NCBI GenBank assembly: GCA_035578175.1
Contig: JAQMRL010000003.1
Coordinates: 61,302,672-61,366,671 of the forward strand
Length of the DNA stretch: 64,000 nt
Direction of reading: 5' to 3'
Source of the DNA: Catonia carolina
Lineage: Eukaryota > Arthropoda > Insecta > Hemiptera > Achilidae
In this document: one piece after another, positions 1 through 10,939 of the stretch
How the letters are laid out: each line of letters opens with the position of its first letter
How positions within the stretch are numbered: position 1 is the first letter of the stretch
The notes under the pieces: generated by a model
The model's database searches: none
Told to the model about the DNA's origin: nothing
The model's input: the letters and a program-made list of their open reading frames with translations, nothing else
Position numbers and translations under genes: made by a program

Positions 1-1700
1 CAACCGAAAGCAGTAGTTTATTCGTGTCGTTTTTCACTTTTTTGCGATTTTCTTATAAACGGCTCTTTTTTAAAATCGCCTCATTTGCTAAATTTGTTAT
101 GCTCTACAAGATAGAGTAGACACCATGGCTGCTGAAATTCTTGCGGAGGTTGTTTTCTCGTAAAAAATTGGTTTTTATAAAAAGTGGCTTTAATATGAAT
201 TTTAGCGCAAAAATGTATATAATAAAAGTTGTAGAAAATATAAAATCCTACAAATTTTATTTCAAACATTTTTTCGTAAATGTGTATATAATCAAGTTTA
301 TAGGAAATTTAAAGATATACAACTTTAATTAATTAGAGAATTTTCTCTACAGACCCTAGTTTAGCGTGAAAGAGTGATTTTCCGTATTTTTAAGCCAAAC
401 TGAAGTTGATTTTCACTTTGCGCCTTTCACAAATAAGGTTATGTTTTTGTGGTTAGCTTTTTGTTTATTTCTGATGCTTTATTAATACTAATATTAGGTT
501 ATATTGTTCATTATTTGCATTAGCAAAAGAAAGTTTTGTGAGTGTTTTACATCAGATTTTTTTTGTTATTTTAATTATTTTGATTTATCAAAGCATGTTA
601 CTCGAATTCAGTACTTATTTGTTTATAATAATGCATTCATTAATGATTCAATTATATAAAAGTACCTGTAGCCTACATGTCATTTTACATTTTATGTAGG
701 CTATAACATACCTATATTATATTTTATAAACGGTTTTCTAGGATTCAGTTGTAAAACATGAATAAACTAAATAATTGGTGCGTCAAAACGTAAAAATATG
801 ATTATTTGTATAAGTTGTAACTTGTAACGACTATGCTTAGTAATCAAACCCCGTACTATCAATACCAAGAAACTACATTATAGGTATCCGATTCAGAAGA
901 AATCTTTGGTGTCGACGCATAATTACAAAAAGTAACAGAGAATAAAAATTAATTGAACTCAAAGTACGTACATATTTCATTATCCTGAAAAAAAGCAATA
1001 TACAAAATAAATGACATTATCTCTAGAGATAAAAAAATATAAAAATGTTATACGCATGTGTTTAATTCCACTTAAAAATATAAGAAAAGATCTAAAAGAA
1101 AAAACGAAAAAATACATGACTTTGTGAAACTTGTAAAGTGTAAAATTATTTCACCGATAAAAAAATAATTTTCTTGTAATGTAGAAAAAGAAAGGTTTGA
1201 TAGCGATAAGATAAGAATCTGTAGAGTAGTTTCTACGTGATGAAAACCTACGTGACAGAAATTTTCTAAAGAACTCGTCAGTTTGTGGTTTATTTTACTT
1301 TACTAACTTGAAATCTAGAAAACGAGTGAGTGTTACTTCCATTTTTATGTTAGGCCTACATAAAACCAATTTTTTTGCTGTTCAGTAACTCACAATAATT
1401 TTAAAAATCGGTTGTAACAAAATATATTATTTCTTAAATAATTTTACAGGAATATACCTTCTTAGATTGAAAAATATAGCAACTGATATCATTTGATTTT
1501 TCAACAAAATTGGATCAGAAGCAACGAAATAAAACACAAATTTCATAGAATTTAATGAAATATATTTTCATGCTGAAACGAGTGTTAGTATTTTGTCTTT
1601 GACTAAAATCTAGTAGCTTTAATAAAATCGTTAAATTTTTTTAAATTACAAAAGTCTTAGCAGTTCTAAGCAATTGATAGGCTTAGGCTACTTCCAAATG
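1..1700. other. AT-rich stretch without recognisable gene
   Basis: Both strands show only short reading frames broken by frequent stops, as expected in DNA this AT-rich. I recognise no protein motif, RNA gene or clear repeat boundary. Short inverted AT-rich segments are present but none stands out from background. Confidence 0.6.
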
Positions 1701-1715
1701 ACCACCACACCAACG

Positions 1716-1850
1716 GCTGGCATATTGGTGTAGTGGTCAACGCAACTGGCTTCTATGTCAGGGGTTCCAGGTTTGATTCTCGGTCAGGTTTTGGTAATAT
1801 TTTTCATCTGCGTATTTCCTCGTATCATTAACTACCACAAACCAAGGATT
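1716..1850 (+). repeat. tRNA-derived SINE (family T1), head plus part of body
   Basis: The sequence TGGTGTAGTGG near 1726 is a plausible pol III A box, and GGTTTGATTCTC at about 1770 is a plausible B box, with tRNA-like spacing. The intervening text (caactggcttctatg) recurs on the minus strand near 10.9 kb and 31.85 kb, so this is a dispersed tRNA-derived SINE and not a single tRNA gene. The acceptor stem does not pair well. I could not define the 3' end or a target duplication. Confidence 0.65.
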
Positions 1851-1859
1851 ATGTAGATA

Positions 1860-2490
1860 TCATTACTTATTAAACAAAAGAACAGCCCGAATTAACGAGG
1901 ATTTTATGATGAAAAGGTAATTTAGTCAGTTCAGAAAGCAAAAATAAAACGTAAAAAAATTAAATATTGATCTAATCAATGGCTTATTTAGATAATACTG
2001 CAAAAATGCACACGCTATCTCACGTCAGAATTTTTTCCTATATTTTTAAGTAGTCATAATTTTCTCCAATAACAAAAAGTAAACTATCTAGGGTTACAGG
2101 TGAATAGAGACTGGCTTGGAACGTTAGTATAGACGTTACCATACCTAACTGTTTTATAGTATATTTCCTAATAAATTCTATTAATGAAATATTCCTAACG
2201 ACAGTACTTTTTATGCCAAAACAAAAACCCTGACTTATGAAAAACTTATGTAAATAATGTTGTAAAAGTTCCATTTACGGTGTAATAAATCTTAAGTAAA
2301 CAAACTGTCGAGAGAATAATAAATTATTCGCACATAATTATTGCAAAAAAATCTTTGAGCAATTCGCATAAATTTTAATAAAATAAAACCAGAGTTATGA
2401 TAAGAAGCTCATACATGGTATGTTATTAACTGTGAAATAATCTGGAATCATAAAGAATTTTATATTTTTATTATAGTCATAAATTTATGA
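1860..2490. other. AT-rich stretch, nothing recognised
   Basis: The only sizeable reading frame (minus strand, about 78 codons) has no recognisable motif and is of a length expected by chance here. Confidence 0.5.
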
Positions 2491-2583
2491 TTATAGTGCC
2501 CACCACGAAAGAAGTCCGTTGTTTTGAAGTCTTAAGTTCCAAGTTTCAACTTTGTACAATATTCCGTCTTGAGATATTTTGTT

Positions 2584-2599
2584 CACACACACACACACA
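2584..2599. repeat. CA microsatellite
   Basis: About eight CA units. They lie downstream of a segment (caagtttcaactttgta and flanks) shared with the repeat near 47.86 kb, so the microsatellite belongs to a dispersed repeat and did not arise on its own. Confidence 0.85.
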
Positions 2600-3009
2600 A
2601 ACGAAGCACTGCAAAAGGTATCAAATCCTCGATTCAGACTAACGTTTTTAGTCCATACACAAAATTAAATCACCATTCATCTTAATCTACTTTTTAATTA
2701 AAAGTGAAATTTCAAAATTTAATTTATTTTTACTTTTCTTTTATTCACATTGTTATTGTTAATTTTATACGTATTCTTTGCAACTTTTCTTTGTTTGTTA
2801 TTAACTTTATTTTATAATTTTATTTAGTTGAAGTGACAGTAAAGGCTGTCTACTTCACTCATATCATTTTCGTTCTATTAGAATGATTTGCTTAAATCTA
2901 CATTGTAAAGGCTGATTGTAAATAAATAAGTTAAATTAAAAAAATTAATCAAAGAGAAAGGAACATGGTTTAACCCTTTCTAACCCAGTGTGGCATAGAA
3001 CTCACATTG

Positions 3010-3172
3010 GAGTGAAATAACAGCCATTAAAATTTTAATTGTTAGCGACTACTTTGGATTAAAGAGTGCTGGATGTGAAGTGTATAAATTTTCTGTACCC
3101 TACCCAGGAGTCGAACCTGAGTTCTCCGCTTTGCAGTGTAAGATGCTGACCACTACGCCATAGAGGCGACCA
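3010..3172 (-). repeat. tRNA-derived SINE (family C), nested in MITE P
   Basis: Read on the minus strand, the head contains TGGCGTAGTGG (A-box like) and GGTTCGACTCC (B-box like) at tRNA-like spacing, 3105-3165. The body contains a TTAGCGACTAC segment also found at 46.05 kb and, diverged, at 48.2 kb. It sits inside the 2494-3712 MITE and is probably a later insertion. Confidence 0.65.
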
Positions 3173-3714
3173 TTAGTTTCTTTTTACAGTTAATTTCAGT
3201 TTTAAATATTCGTGTTCATTTACTAAAATAAAGTAGCATTTTTTCGAGTATGTTGAATATACTACATACAAGTATATTTTTTAGACTGTAAATAGTGATT
3301 TTATCCATTTTACCAGGATTTTTGAATTATAAAATTTTTTAAGTTTTAAATAATGCTTTGATATTAAATCATATTTAGTTTTTTCCTACAAATCTAAGTT
3401 AAGAGAATATTGTTTAGGAAGCCAGAACATGATTTTAGTTATTTATATTGTTAGGAACTTTGATATCAAGTCCCAATGTAACGTATGTGTCACACTTTTT
3501 GTCAGGCCATCAAAAAGGCTGAGGGTCTAAAAGTGATTTAATTTCACTTAAATGCCAGTAAAATGTATGAAACAATGTACACGTATTTAAAAAATTGTCA
3601 AAAAATTTGGGATTGAAAGGGTTAATTTGATGTTCTGCTTAAAATTTTCCGTACGGTAGTTTTTGAAATACAGGTCTTCAAACACAACTGACTTCTTTCG
3701 TGGCGGACACTATA

Positions 3715-4140
3715 ATATACATATTTTTATTCATAATATAAAAAAATGAAATATTATAGAGTTTTTATTACAATATTGTTTATATACAATATTTTTTTTT
3801 TTTGGTCTTTCATTGGATGTAACGAGATACCGGATTATATTATACATATGTATGTTTAAAAAAAAGATTAAAATCGCTTGGGTCTTTATAAAGAGCCGGT
3901 TACTTTGTTTACGTGTTTATTTCCTCGGTGAAATTTTAATGAAATTTGATATTACACAACGATATACGTTATATTATGTTATTATATTAGAAAAATTATG
4001 CGATATTTTAAGTACTATAAAACTGGATGTCAAATAGGAAAATTATATTTTAATACATGTTTTTATTTACTTTACGAAAGATTACAATTATTTACTTTGG
4101 TAAACATGTTTCTCGCCATTCTCGTTATTGTTGCATGACC
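3715..4140. other. AT-rich stretch, nothing recognised
   Basis: A 74-codon plus-strand frame at 3813-4037 has AT-driven composition and no motif I recognise. I treat it as chance. Confidence 0.45.
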
Positions 4141-4149
4141 TATAATTTT

Positions 4150-4464
4150 GTACTACAAACCTTTATTGAAAATTCAAATACGTGCCTTACATAATGCATT
4201 CTATTATTTTACAATTTTCAAAAAAACTTTTAAGAATTTTTTTTATCCGAGGCGGCGAGAAAATCTCATGTTCACTCCCTCCCGATGGAGGAAGTTGAGG
4301 AAGTTGGACTCAATTGAGGCGTCCTCGTTCAGCCCCAAGGAGGCCGCAACCGCCCACCACCTAAACACCCGCCGGCTGGCCACTTGATCCGACACACCAA
4401 AAAACCCTCCACCTCCCTCGGAACAGTTAATAATGTGACAACATCGAAGACGAATATGGTTCAA
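4150..4464 (-). other. GC-rich coding-like island with downstream poly(A) signal, unassigned
   Basis: About 200 bp (4240-4440) is far more GC-rich than its surroundings and is open on the minus strand for 73 codons, ending at 4243. The C-terminal part is rich in Trp, Asn and Phe and ends FSRRLG. Downstream on the minus strand, after an A-rich run, AATAAA occurs near 4165. This would fit the 3' end of a transcribed unit: a retroelement 3' end, a retrocopy, or a last exon. I do not recognise the protein. The opposite strand is also open for 79 codons, so strand and coding status are uncertain. Confidence 0.35.
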
Positions 4465-4569
4465 GAAATTTCTAGTACTTCATTCATAAAATGGTAAAGA
4501 GTAGATAATAGAGTGAAAAAGTAACAATAGGGCAATAGTAACAATAAAAGTATACCTATGTATAAAAGG

Positions 4570-5179
4570 TTTTTGTTGTACAATTATTTATGAAAAGGTC
4601 AGCTGATTACCTGTAACAACTTTTATTCTATTTACAATAGATCTATTTACTTTTGCGGTTGTTTACTTGTTTACAATAGTTAAGACTTTTCCAGTAAAGG
4701 GTTTTTGTACTTTATTATTTGAATCGAATTTCGGTGTCTTTCGAGAGGATTCTTTTTGATCGAGCTATATAAAGAGCGCCCGAGTGCGGTCAGTGAGTTA
4801 GTATCCGTTTGATCTCTGACAAGTGTTTATTGAATGGCTAACGGTGCAGGTTACGTATCCGAGCGTTGTGTTGGTCAACTATTGTTATACTGCCTTTGTG
4901 TGTGTGTGCATTGTGTAAAGTTATTGTGTATGTGCATTAAATTCAGTTTTTGTATTTGCATTGTATATTCAGTTTCATTTTGTGAGTGCATTCTATATAA
5001 TTATTGTAAGCTGCATTAAGTAAATTATTAAGTTATTTATTGTAATACTTCTTTATAATTAGTTGGTTATTTATTTTGTAACTCTTTTAGTTGTAATAAA
5101 TATTTGTAATTGTAAACTCTAGTGTATTAATTATTTAATTACCTAGATTCCGAAACGGACTTTAGCGATAAGTGTCACA
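4570..5179 (+). mobile_element. LTR of a retrotransposon, copy 1 (5' boundary uncertain)
   Basis: The 3' end (AGCGATAAGTGTCACA) matches the 3' ends of three other copies in the window. A TATA box, initiator-like GGTCAGTG and AATAAA (about 5095-5100) lie in the order expected for U3, R and U5. No primer-binding site, gag or pol follows, so it is a solo LTR or relic. The 61-codon frame over 4834-5019 is low-complexity (Cys/Val/Leu from TGTG repeats) and is not a gene. The 5' part is too diverged to place. Confidence 0.65.
4765..4774 (+). promoter_or_regulatory. TATA box of LTR copy 1
   Basis: CTATATAAAG is followed about 15-20 bp downstream by GGTCAGTG, which resembles an arthropod initiator (TCAGT). 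The same arrangement occurs in LTR copy 3 (TATA at 59700-59708). Its position relative to the AATAAA sets the transcriptional orientation of the LTR family. Confidence 0.6.
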
Positions 5180-6230
5180 ATATAATACTACAAGGGAAAT
5201 AGCGAATTAAAAAATTTACCCACTGTCAGCGGGGCGTGGAAGGGAACCGTAGCGTAATTCCCCTCTCGCTGTCACTGACCAACACTCACTCATTCACTTT
5301 CGAATAGAAAATAATAGAAAATAAAAACAAGAAATATCGAAAAATTTTGTTATTGTATCGAATGTTTAATAAAAGAAAAAAATACTCGTCATTTTTTGCC
5401 GAAAAAGTGTTTAGTAATCAACTCTATTAATTATTTTCATGGTCGACTGAAAAGAAATTACATCTGTCATATATCAAATTAAATGAAGTAATAAAACCTA
5501 ATATAAATCTTTTCTACTTTATTATTATTGCTTCTCCTAGGACTTTATTATACCAGGTGAATATCAATATCAGTTCTTAACATTAAAACCGTTTGTCATG
5601 AAATACATTCAGCCAATGAATTGAATGTATAAACGATACAACAAACATTTTCAAGACTGAGATCAAGATAGATATAATTTTAAAATGGATCAGGTTTCGA
5701 GCGGAAATTCTATCACTTATTTTCATGACATAGACAAATCACTATCAGGCGTTTTAATAGGTAACATCAAAATCTAACACGTATATATTATACAGGGTGA
5801 TTGTAAATTATGGAATATTTTAATGTCTATAAAATTAATAATATTATAGATTTATTGAAATAAATGTATTATACAAAGATAAACAAAAAAATTTAAATAA
5901 ATAAATTTTTAGTTACCAAACTTATTATCTTTTGATGTGCGCTCAATTGGATGCACAGTAGATACCAAAATTATATTTAATTTTAACTCAGGTATTTAAT
6001 CTTTCCTGGTTTACAATTGTGACACCTTCTGTAGTTCCGTAGCTCAGCGTTTCTGGTGTTCAGTTTCACGAATTTTCTTAGAATACATCATATTTTTTTC
6101 GTTGATAAAAATATCGACTTAAGAGTTTCAGGACTTCTAGAAGACTAGAATATGTATTGGTTTCTTCTACTGATCCAGTGATTACCGAATTTGTCATTGA
6201 ATACATTTATGTCTATATTAACATACTGTA
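5180..6230. other. AT-rich stretch with a short GC-rich patch and a possible transposon end
   Basis: At about 5220-5290 there is a GC-rich patch with an imperfect inverted repeat (CACTGTCAGCG against CGCTGTCACTG). At 5796, ACAGGGTGATTGT resembles the terminal sequence of some Tc1/mariner-superfamily elements, but no partner end was found. The rest shows nothing recognisable. Confidence 0.35.
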
Positions 6231-6234
6231 TTGA

Positions 6235-6460
6235 GGTACGGAAAGGCAGCAGAGAGGAAGCCTCTCAGATTATGGAAGTTGATATGTGGTTTTTTGAGAA
6301 ACGTAGTATAACAGGTTTTATTTGAGGAATGATGCTGTAAGAACAGAGGTGAATATATTCTTTGAGCAGTACAGGGAGAATTGCAGTAGGAAGAAGAAAT
6401 ATTGGCCGACCGAGGAAAAGATGGATGCAGGAACAGATGCAGGTGGTCTGAACTGTGGTT
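6235..6460 (+). pseudogene. LINE-B reverse transcriptase 3' fragment, degraded
   Basis: The translation resembles the last ~80 residues of the reading frame at 12653-13228. It has a broken counterpart of the IQAAEMRFLR segment, then GRRNIGRPRKRWMQEQ near 6390-6435. Frameshifts and stops separate these pieces. It is a 5'-truncated and decayed copy of the same non-LTR retrotransposon family seen at 12.6 kb and 16.2 kb. The piece C-terminal to the reverse transcriptase domain is normally the last part retained by 5' truncation. Confidence 0.7.
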
Positions 6461-6469
6461 GATGATGCA

Positions 6470-6930
6470 TTTGTTACATTTAAGCTAGAATTAGGAGGAG
6501 CTATCTATGGCTGAAACAATGAAATGCACTACTTTTCTTTCTCAATTTGTTTAATTTATAGAAAACAATAATTCTTAAGCATGTACAAAAAATCATTGTG
6601 TTGTATTACACTTCTCTGCGAAAAAATGTATCAATAACACCACGCCAGTTTAGTGTGCACCAAACCTTCATTTTTGGGGTGTTACAATTGATTTCATTCA
6701 TTCACCTGATTTTTGGCTGATTTTTGTTGAGAAACCCTGTTTCAACAGTTATGCCAATTAATACTGCTCTTAAAATGAAATATAGTCTTTCAAAAAAAAA
6801 AAAATTAAGAAAACGTTTCACTTAATTTTAATAGATCTCATTAACCAGATTCGCTCAAAAATCAACATTTTTTTGTGGCAATTATCAGTTTAATTTTATA
6901 AATCCTTTGGATTTTTTTGGATGTGATTAG
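6470..6930. other. AT-rich stretch, nothing recognised
   Basis: A poly(A) run lies near 6788. No coding or repeat signal recognised. Confidence 0.5.
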
Positions 6931-6933
6931 AAT

Positions 6934-7159
6934 CTTTTATGAATAATTTTGTGTATATAGTTAACTTAGTAACACAAAAATTCAATTTTATGCAAGAAAA
7001 ATAATTTTCTGGTTGACGCAAACTGAGGGAAATGCTTGTCGGTCTTCTTTTATGAATAACTTTGTGTATATAGTTAACTTAGTAACACAAAAATTCAATT
7101 TTATGCAAGAAAAATGATTTTCTGGTTGACGCATACTGAGGGAAATGCTTGTCGGTCTT
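6934..7159. repeat. Two-copy tandem duplication, 113-bp unit
   Basis: Unit 1 (6934-7046) and unit 2 (7047-7159) are almost identical. I see only three substitutions by eye (ataattttg/ataactttg, aaataattt/aaatgattt, gcaaac/gcatac). The junction is direct, with no spacer. Such high identity in decayed DNA points to a recent segmental duplication. Confidence 0.9.
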
Positions 7160-8095
7160 TTCAATAACGGCGGGATATTCTGATCATTTCTCCTTTCCTA
7201 CAGTTACAGTTTTCTTAAATTTATTGTAGCAAATATAATTAATTACCTTGTAATATTAAAAGATATTCACACTTAAAGTTACACTATTCAGTAATAATTA
7301 CCTGCAAAAAAATTATTGTAAAAAATAAACTTCACCGTCCTAGTAAATGAAATCTAATAATTTTCCTTAATTTTAAATTAAAATATCATAACCTTTTGTT
7401 GTCTATTGTTTACAAACACCCAGTGTATCTTCTTATAGTTACGTTTACATGTGATGAGTTTAATCACATACTTAGAAGAAATAGAAAAGGATAAATTGCA
7501 GTGGTAATTTTTTGTTATATAAAAATAATACAGATTTAAAAACCATAACAGGAATTTTAAAAGGTTAGCAATTTAGAAGACTTAAAAGTGTTAAAGCTAT
7601 TGGAATCGCAAAACGATCAATCAAACAGTTTTAAAAAGCCTAACTTTTTAACAACTTTTAAAATGACTTTTCCAATAATGCCATCAGCTGTGTATGTTGA
7701 TAATAATTATGTTCGTGTAGTAATAAAAAAAACCAACAACGGGAATTACGTAATGATGATTACATACAATATTCTGCGATTTCTATTTTCTATTTATGTA
7801 TTATTACTTAGCTGTTCATAACTCTATTTATGTTCGGTGCAACGGAACACTGCTTTTTATGAGTTAACTACAAGGGAACAGATTATTAGAGTGTATCAGT
7901 GTAATATATTTTGCATAGTTGAAATTATTATCCAGAGTTCTGATACTCCTTGAATACAACATATATAAATTAGTAAAAATCACTTATTTACAATCATTGA
8001 CAGAAACTTTAAACTACAAAGTGTGTTCTGTAATTTAAAGTTTTTGTACATAAAACTATTTCTGGTGCTAATGATTAAATTTTTAGAATTTTTAT
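7160..8095. other. AT-rich stretch, nothing recognised
   Basis: A 77-codon plus-strand frame (7588-7821) has no motif and an AT-driven composition. I treat it as chance. Confidence 0.45.
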
Positions 8096-8106
8096 ACTTA
8101 AACAAT

Positions 8107-8515
8107 ACGCCCATAACAGAAAGGTGGAGTGTCAAATTATTTGCATTCAATCTCTTTGTTGCAGGGCTAATAGTTATGTTTCTTTTCACATGGTGAGCCA
8201 ATTAATAAATGACTGAATCATTAAGAACAGAAGAGGTAGAGGTGTAAAAGACACAAATCAGAGTTATCTCCTCTGAAAGTAATGAATTTCATTATACAGC
8301 CAGACTCTGTAGTGAATGAAGTAAAGGTGTCATTTGCAGAGTGGAAAATATGTGCTTTTCAGAGGGCCCGGCATGCTGATAAGCGTACTTTTTCACTCAG
8401 TGAGGAAGGCATTCGTAAACCACCTCACTCCTCGTTTTACTTAGTAAAACCCCTTAGTAAACTTAGTAAAACTCTACAGGTTCAAACCAGCCTGTCGGCT
8501 GATGACCTAAACAAC
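8107..8515 (+). mobile_element. SINE-1 copy with 11-bp target duplication
   Basis: The repeat runs from ACGCCCATAACAG to GATGACCTAAACAAC and is flanked by identical ACTTAAACAAT at 8096-8106 and 8516-8526. This fixes both ends and shows LINE-type retrotransposition. GGTTCAAACC near the 3' end resembles a pol III B box, but I see no matching A box and no tRNA head. The 79-codon frame at 8282-8521 recurs in other copies only because the repeat does. SINE-1 is the commonest repeat in this window, with 11 copies. Confidence 0.85.
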
Positions 8516-8592
8516 ACTTAAACAATGTAATGCAAAGATTTTTGTATAAAAACAGCTTCCACCATACAATTTGGAGACGATAAAACACCATC

Positions 8593-8635
8593 CTTTCTAT
8601 CTGAATCTTATTGTAAACAGGATTCAGATAGAAAG
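8593..8635. repeat. Perfect 15-bp hairpin
   Basis: CTTTCTATCTGAATC (8593-8607) and GATTCAGATAGAAAG (8621-8635) are exact reverse complements separated by 13 nt. It could form a stable stem-loop or be the remnant of a very small fold-back insertion. Confidence 0.85.
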
Positions 8636-8649
8636 ATTATTGTTCATTT

Positions 8650-10330
8650 TTTATATTATTTTCTTATTCCGGCATTTTGTTTTGATTAATCATAAGCAAA
8701 TGAAACTCGAGGGTACTTTTTTACATATCTATTTATTATAACTGTTAAGTTTCCAGTCTGTAGAGTGAGCGATATAACTAAAGGCATATTAATTTAAAAT
8801 TCATAGCAACCTCTTCGTGGGAAACTCGGTACATCCTAGCAGGTACTATCAACAGCCGTACTACCTAAAATTGAAACAAACATTTTCAAACCGCCAGAAC
8901 ACGGGAACAGCAAACACCCACCAATATTCACAGCGCTTTCATGTATCCATCTTCATTAATACATTTTAAAAATTTACAAAATCAAAATTTTAAACTTTCT
9001 ATTCCTACCACGGCAGACAAACTTATCCGCCATAGTTCTGCCATGGCTAAATAAAATCTGTACATGCTAAAAGTGAATCTGCTAAAAAAAGTGAAAAGTA
9101 AAATCTGCTAAATAAAAGTGAACCATGGTAAATAATCATCGTTCACGTGGATGTGTACGTATGTGTATTTGGTGCGCCCAATTCTCACCAATGGCTGTGA
9201 AAATTGGACTTAATCAAAAACAAACAGCAACATATTGAGGAGGTTTAAAAACATTAAGGAGGATTTTTGGACCGATGAGGGAAGAGAATGATCTTTTATC
9301 TGTTTGGTTTTGCGTCAAACTGTTATGTGTATTAAGTTTAATACAAACGGCGAAGAATGATACGTGGATCCATCCTCCGCCACTGACTAAATTCAATATT
9401 GTACTTGTCGTTTAATATATAAATAAAGAGATTTAAATAAACACACTGCCTGAAGAAAGAACGAAGGTAAAATAAAAAACATAAAAGTAACTGAATATAT
9501 TTTTGATATATAAAACTCATAAAAAGTTGACTTACACTAACATCGAAGCTTCTGGTTTATGAGAGAATGTACTACATGTAAAAGTTTTTACTTATTTCAC
9601 ACAAAGAGATTATTTTATGCAATATTTAACAAAGATCATAAGTCACATGGTAATCCATGTATAAAAAATATTCGCAACAGGTAGAGACATATAAAATGTT
9701 GATTCCTTTAGCTCCCTGTTATTGTTTATACGCTTCTATGGACATTTATTTCTTCTTTCACTCACACACGTTTTAGTCTAATATGTTGTACAGATTTTAT
9801 TAGTTGAGGTATCGTTTTACATAAATTAAACGTGTTGGCATTGGTCCATATTAAAAATAATAACAATAATGCGATTTATAATTTATTACGTGAGAATAAT
9901 AATAGTTTTACTCCATGCAATTCAATCATATAAATAACCTATGATAGAATAGCCATAAATTATATTTAATGGTTCACTTTTTAATTTATGACATGTTTCT
10001 GGAACGTACTGAAAATAATAAAATAAGGTAATAATATATTGTTCGAACATTAAGCCTAAATTGTTCATGATATTTTTATATTTGTACTAGAATATTAGTG
10101 TTACTACACAAATAAGACTTGACAGGAACTAAACACCCATAATTGGTAAAAGATGTTGGCATTAAAAGTATTTAAATTAAATTGGCCTGTTAGAAAATTT
10201 AAATTTTATATTATAATACCTTGTATGGTATATATTTGTGTAATTAGTGCTACGTAGTCAGTTTTAATTACTATCTTTATGATTCTTGTTGTTATAATTT
10301 GCAAAAAATATATTTAGGTAAAATAAACAC
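8650..10330. other. AT-rich stretch, nothing recognised
   Basis: There is a short run of imperfect AAAGTGAATCTGCTAAA-type repeats near 9060-9125. No gene or mobile element could be recognised. Confidence 0.5.
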
Positions 10331-10336
10331 TTAAGC

Positions 10337-10495
10337 TCAACTCACACGATCAGCGACAATTCAAATACCGGAATTGTCACCGATTGTTGTTGTGTGGTCG
10401 TTGAAACTGACTGCTCTCCGACTACATTTTTGTCCTCGGAGAGACGCTGCTTGAAGTCCGTTCAAAATACATTACAACGACAGCTGAACGACACC
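10337..10495. repeat. GC-richer segment with clustered short hairpins, possible MITE
   Basis: Several inverted pairs are packed here: GACAATTC/GGAATTGTC (about 10357-10378), CTCTCCGA/TCGGAGAG (about 10413-10443) and a loose pairing of CACACGATCAGCGAC with GATTGTTGTTGTGTGGTCG. The base composition is unlike the flanks. I could not define ends or a target duplication. Confidence 0.35.
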
Positions 10496-10847
10496 TACAA
10501 TATTATACTAAACTTATTTAAATTGTTTAATAACTACTTAATTGGATTTTGAAGAGGAATCTTATTTGTTGCTATTATTGAGTCGTAGAAATAGATTGTT
10601 TTGGGTTTATCCCATAATAGAAAATAAATATGAGAGCCAATGTAAGTTACTATTTGGGTCTTTTGTATTATTCCCTCCTCCCGGCATAATTTTTCACATT
10701 TTGTGGATATTTCGTATGTAGGTATTCTTTCCGTAGTATTTTTAACAATAAAACGGGAAAAATATTTAAAAAATCATATGTCAGATAATAAATAATCATG
10801 TATAATATGAAGAATGATGATGTATGAAAGAGAGTGATTAAAAAATG

Positions 10848-10926
10848 GCAGACCAGAACAGGAATCGAACCCTGAACCCCGGAATAGAAGCCAGTTGCCC
10901 TAACCACTATGCCAACGGGTCGGCCT
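10848..10926 (-). repeat. tRNA-derived SINE (family T1) head
   Basis: On the minus strand TGGCATAGTGG (A box) and GGTTCGATTCC (B box) flank caactggcttctattccgg, matching the T1 heads at 1.7 kb and 31.85 kb. The body downstream on the minus strand is AT-rich and its end was not defined. The 115-codon minus-strand frame across this region is an artefact of the repeat. Confidence 0.75.
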
Positions 10927-10939
10927 TTGTACTGTTGTA

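Larger units (their letters stand above)
2494..3712. mobile_element. MITE family P, 1.2 kb copy with terminal inverted repeats
   Basis: The left end reads TAGTGCCCACCACGAAAGAA and the right end is its inverted counterpart (TTCTTTCGTGGCGGACACTA). A TA dinucleotide sits outside each end (2492-2493 and 3713-3714). The same termini bound the insertion at 52631-53206, where the host sequence shows that a TA target was duplicated. No transposase is encoded, so it is non-autonomous, probably of the Tc1/mariner type. Inside lie a CA microsatellite (about 2584) and a tRNA-derived SINE (about 3010-3172), which explain the greater length compared with the 576-bp copy. Confidence 0.75.

Noticed and set aside
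4834..5019. Cys-rich small ORF that might look like a secreted peptide
   Set aside because: It lies in the R/U5 part of an LTR, and its Cys, Val and Leu content comes from TGTG-rich sequence.
6934..7159. CRISPR-like repeat array
   Set aside because: Only two directly adjacent 113-bp units without spacers, in an insect-type genome.
8282..8521. Recurrent frame starting MNFIIQPD, also at 17832 and 43773
   Set aside because: It recurs because SINE-1 recurs. Copies differ by frameshifts and there is no sign of codon constraint.
10848..10926. A genuine tRNA gene
   Set aside because: A and B boxes are good but the sequence recurs at 1.7 kb and 31.8 kb with a SINE body, and the acceptor stem does not pair.
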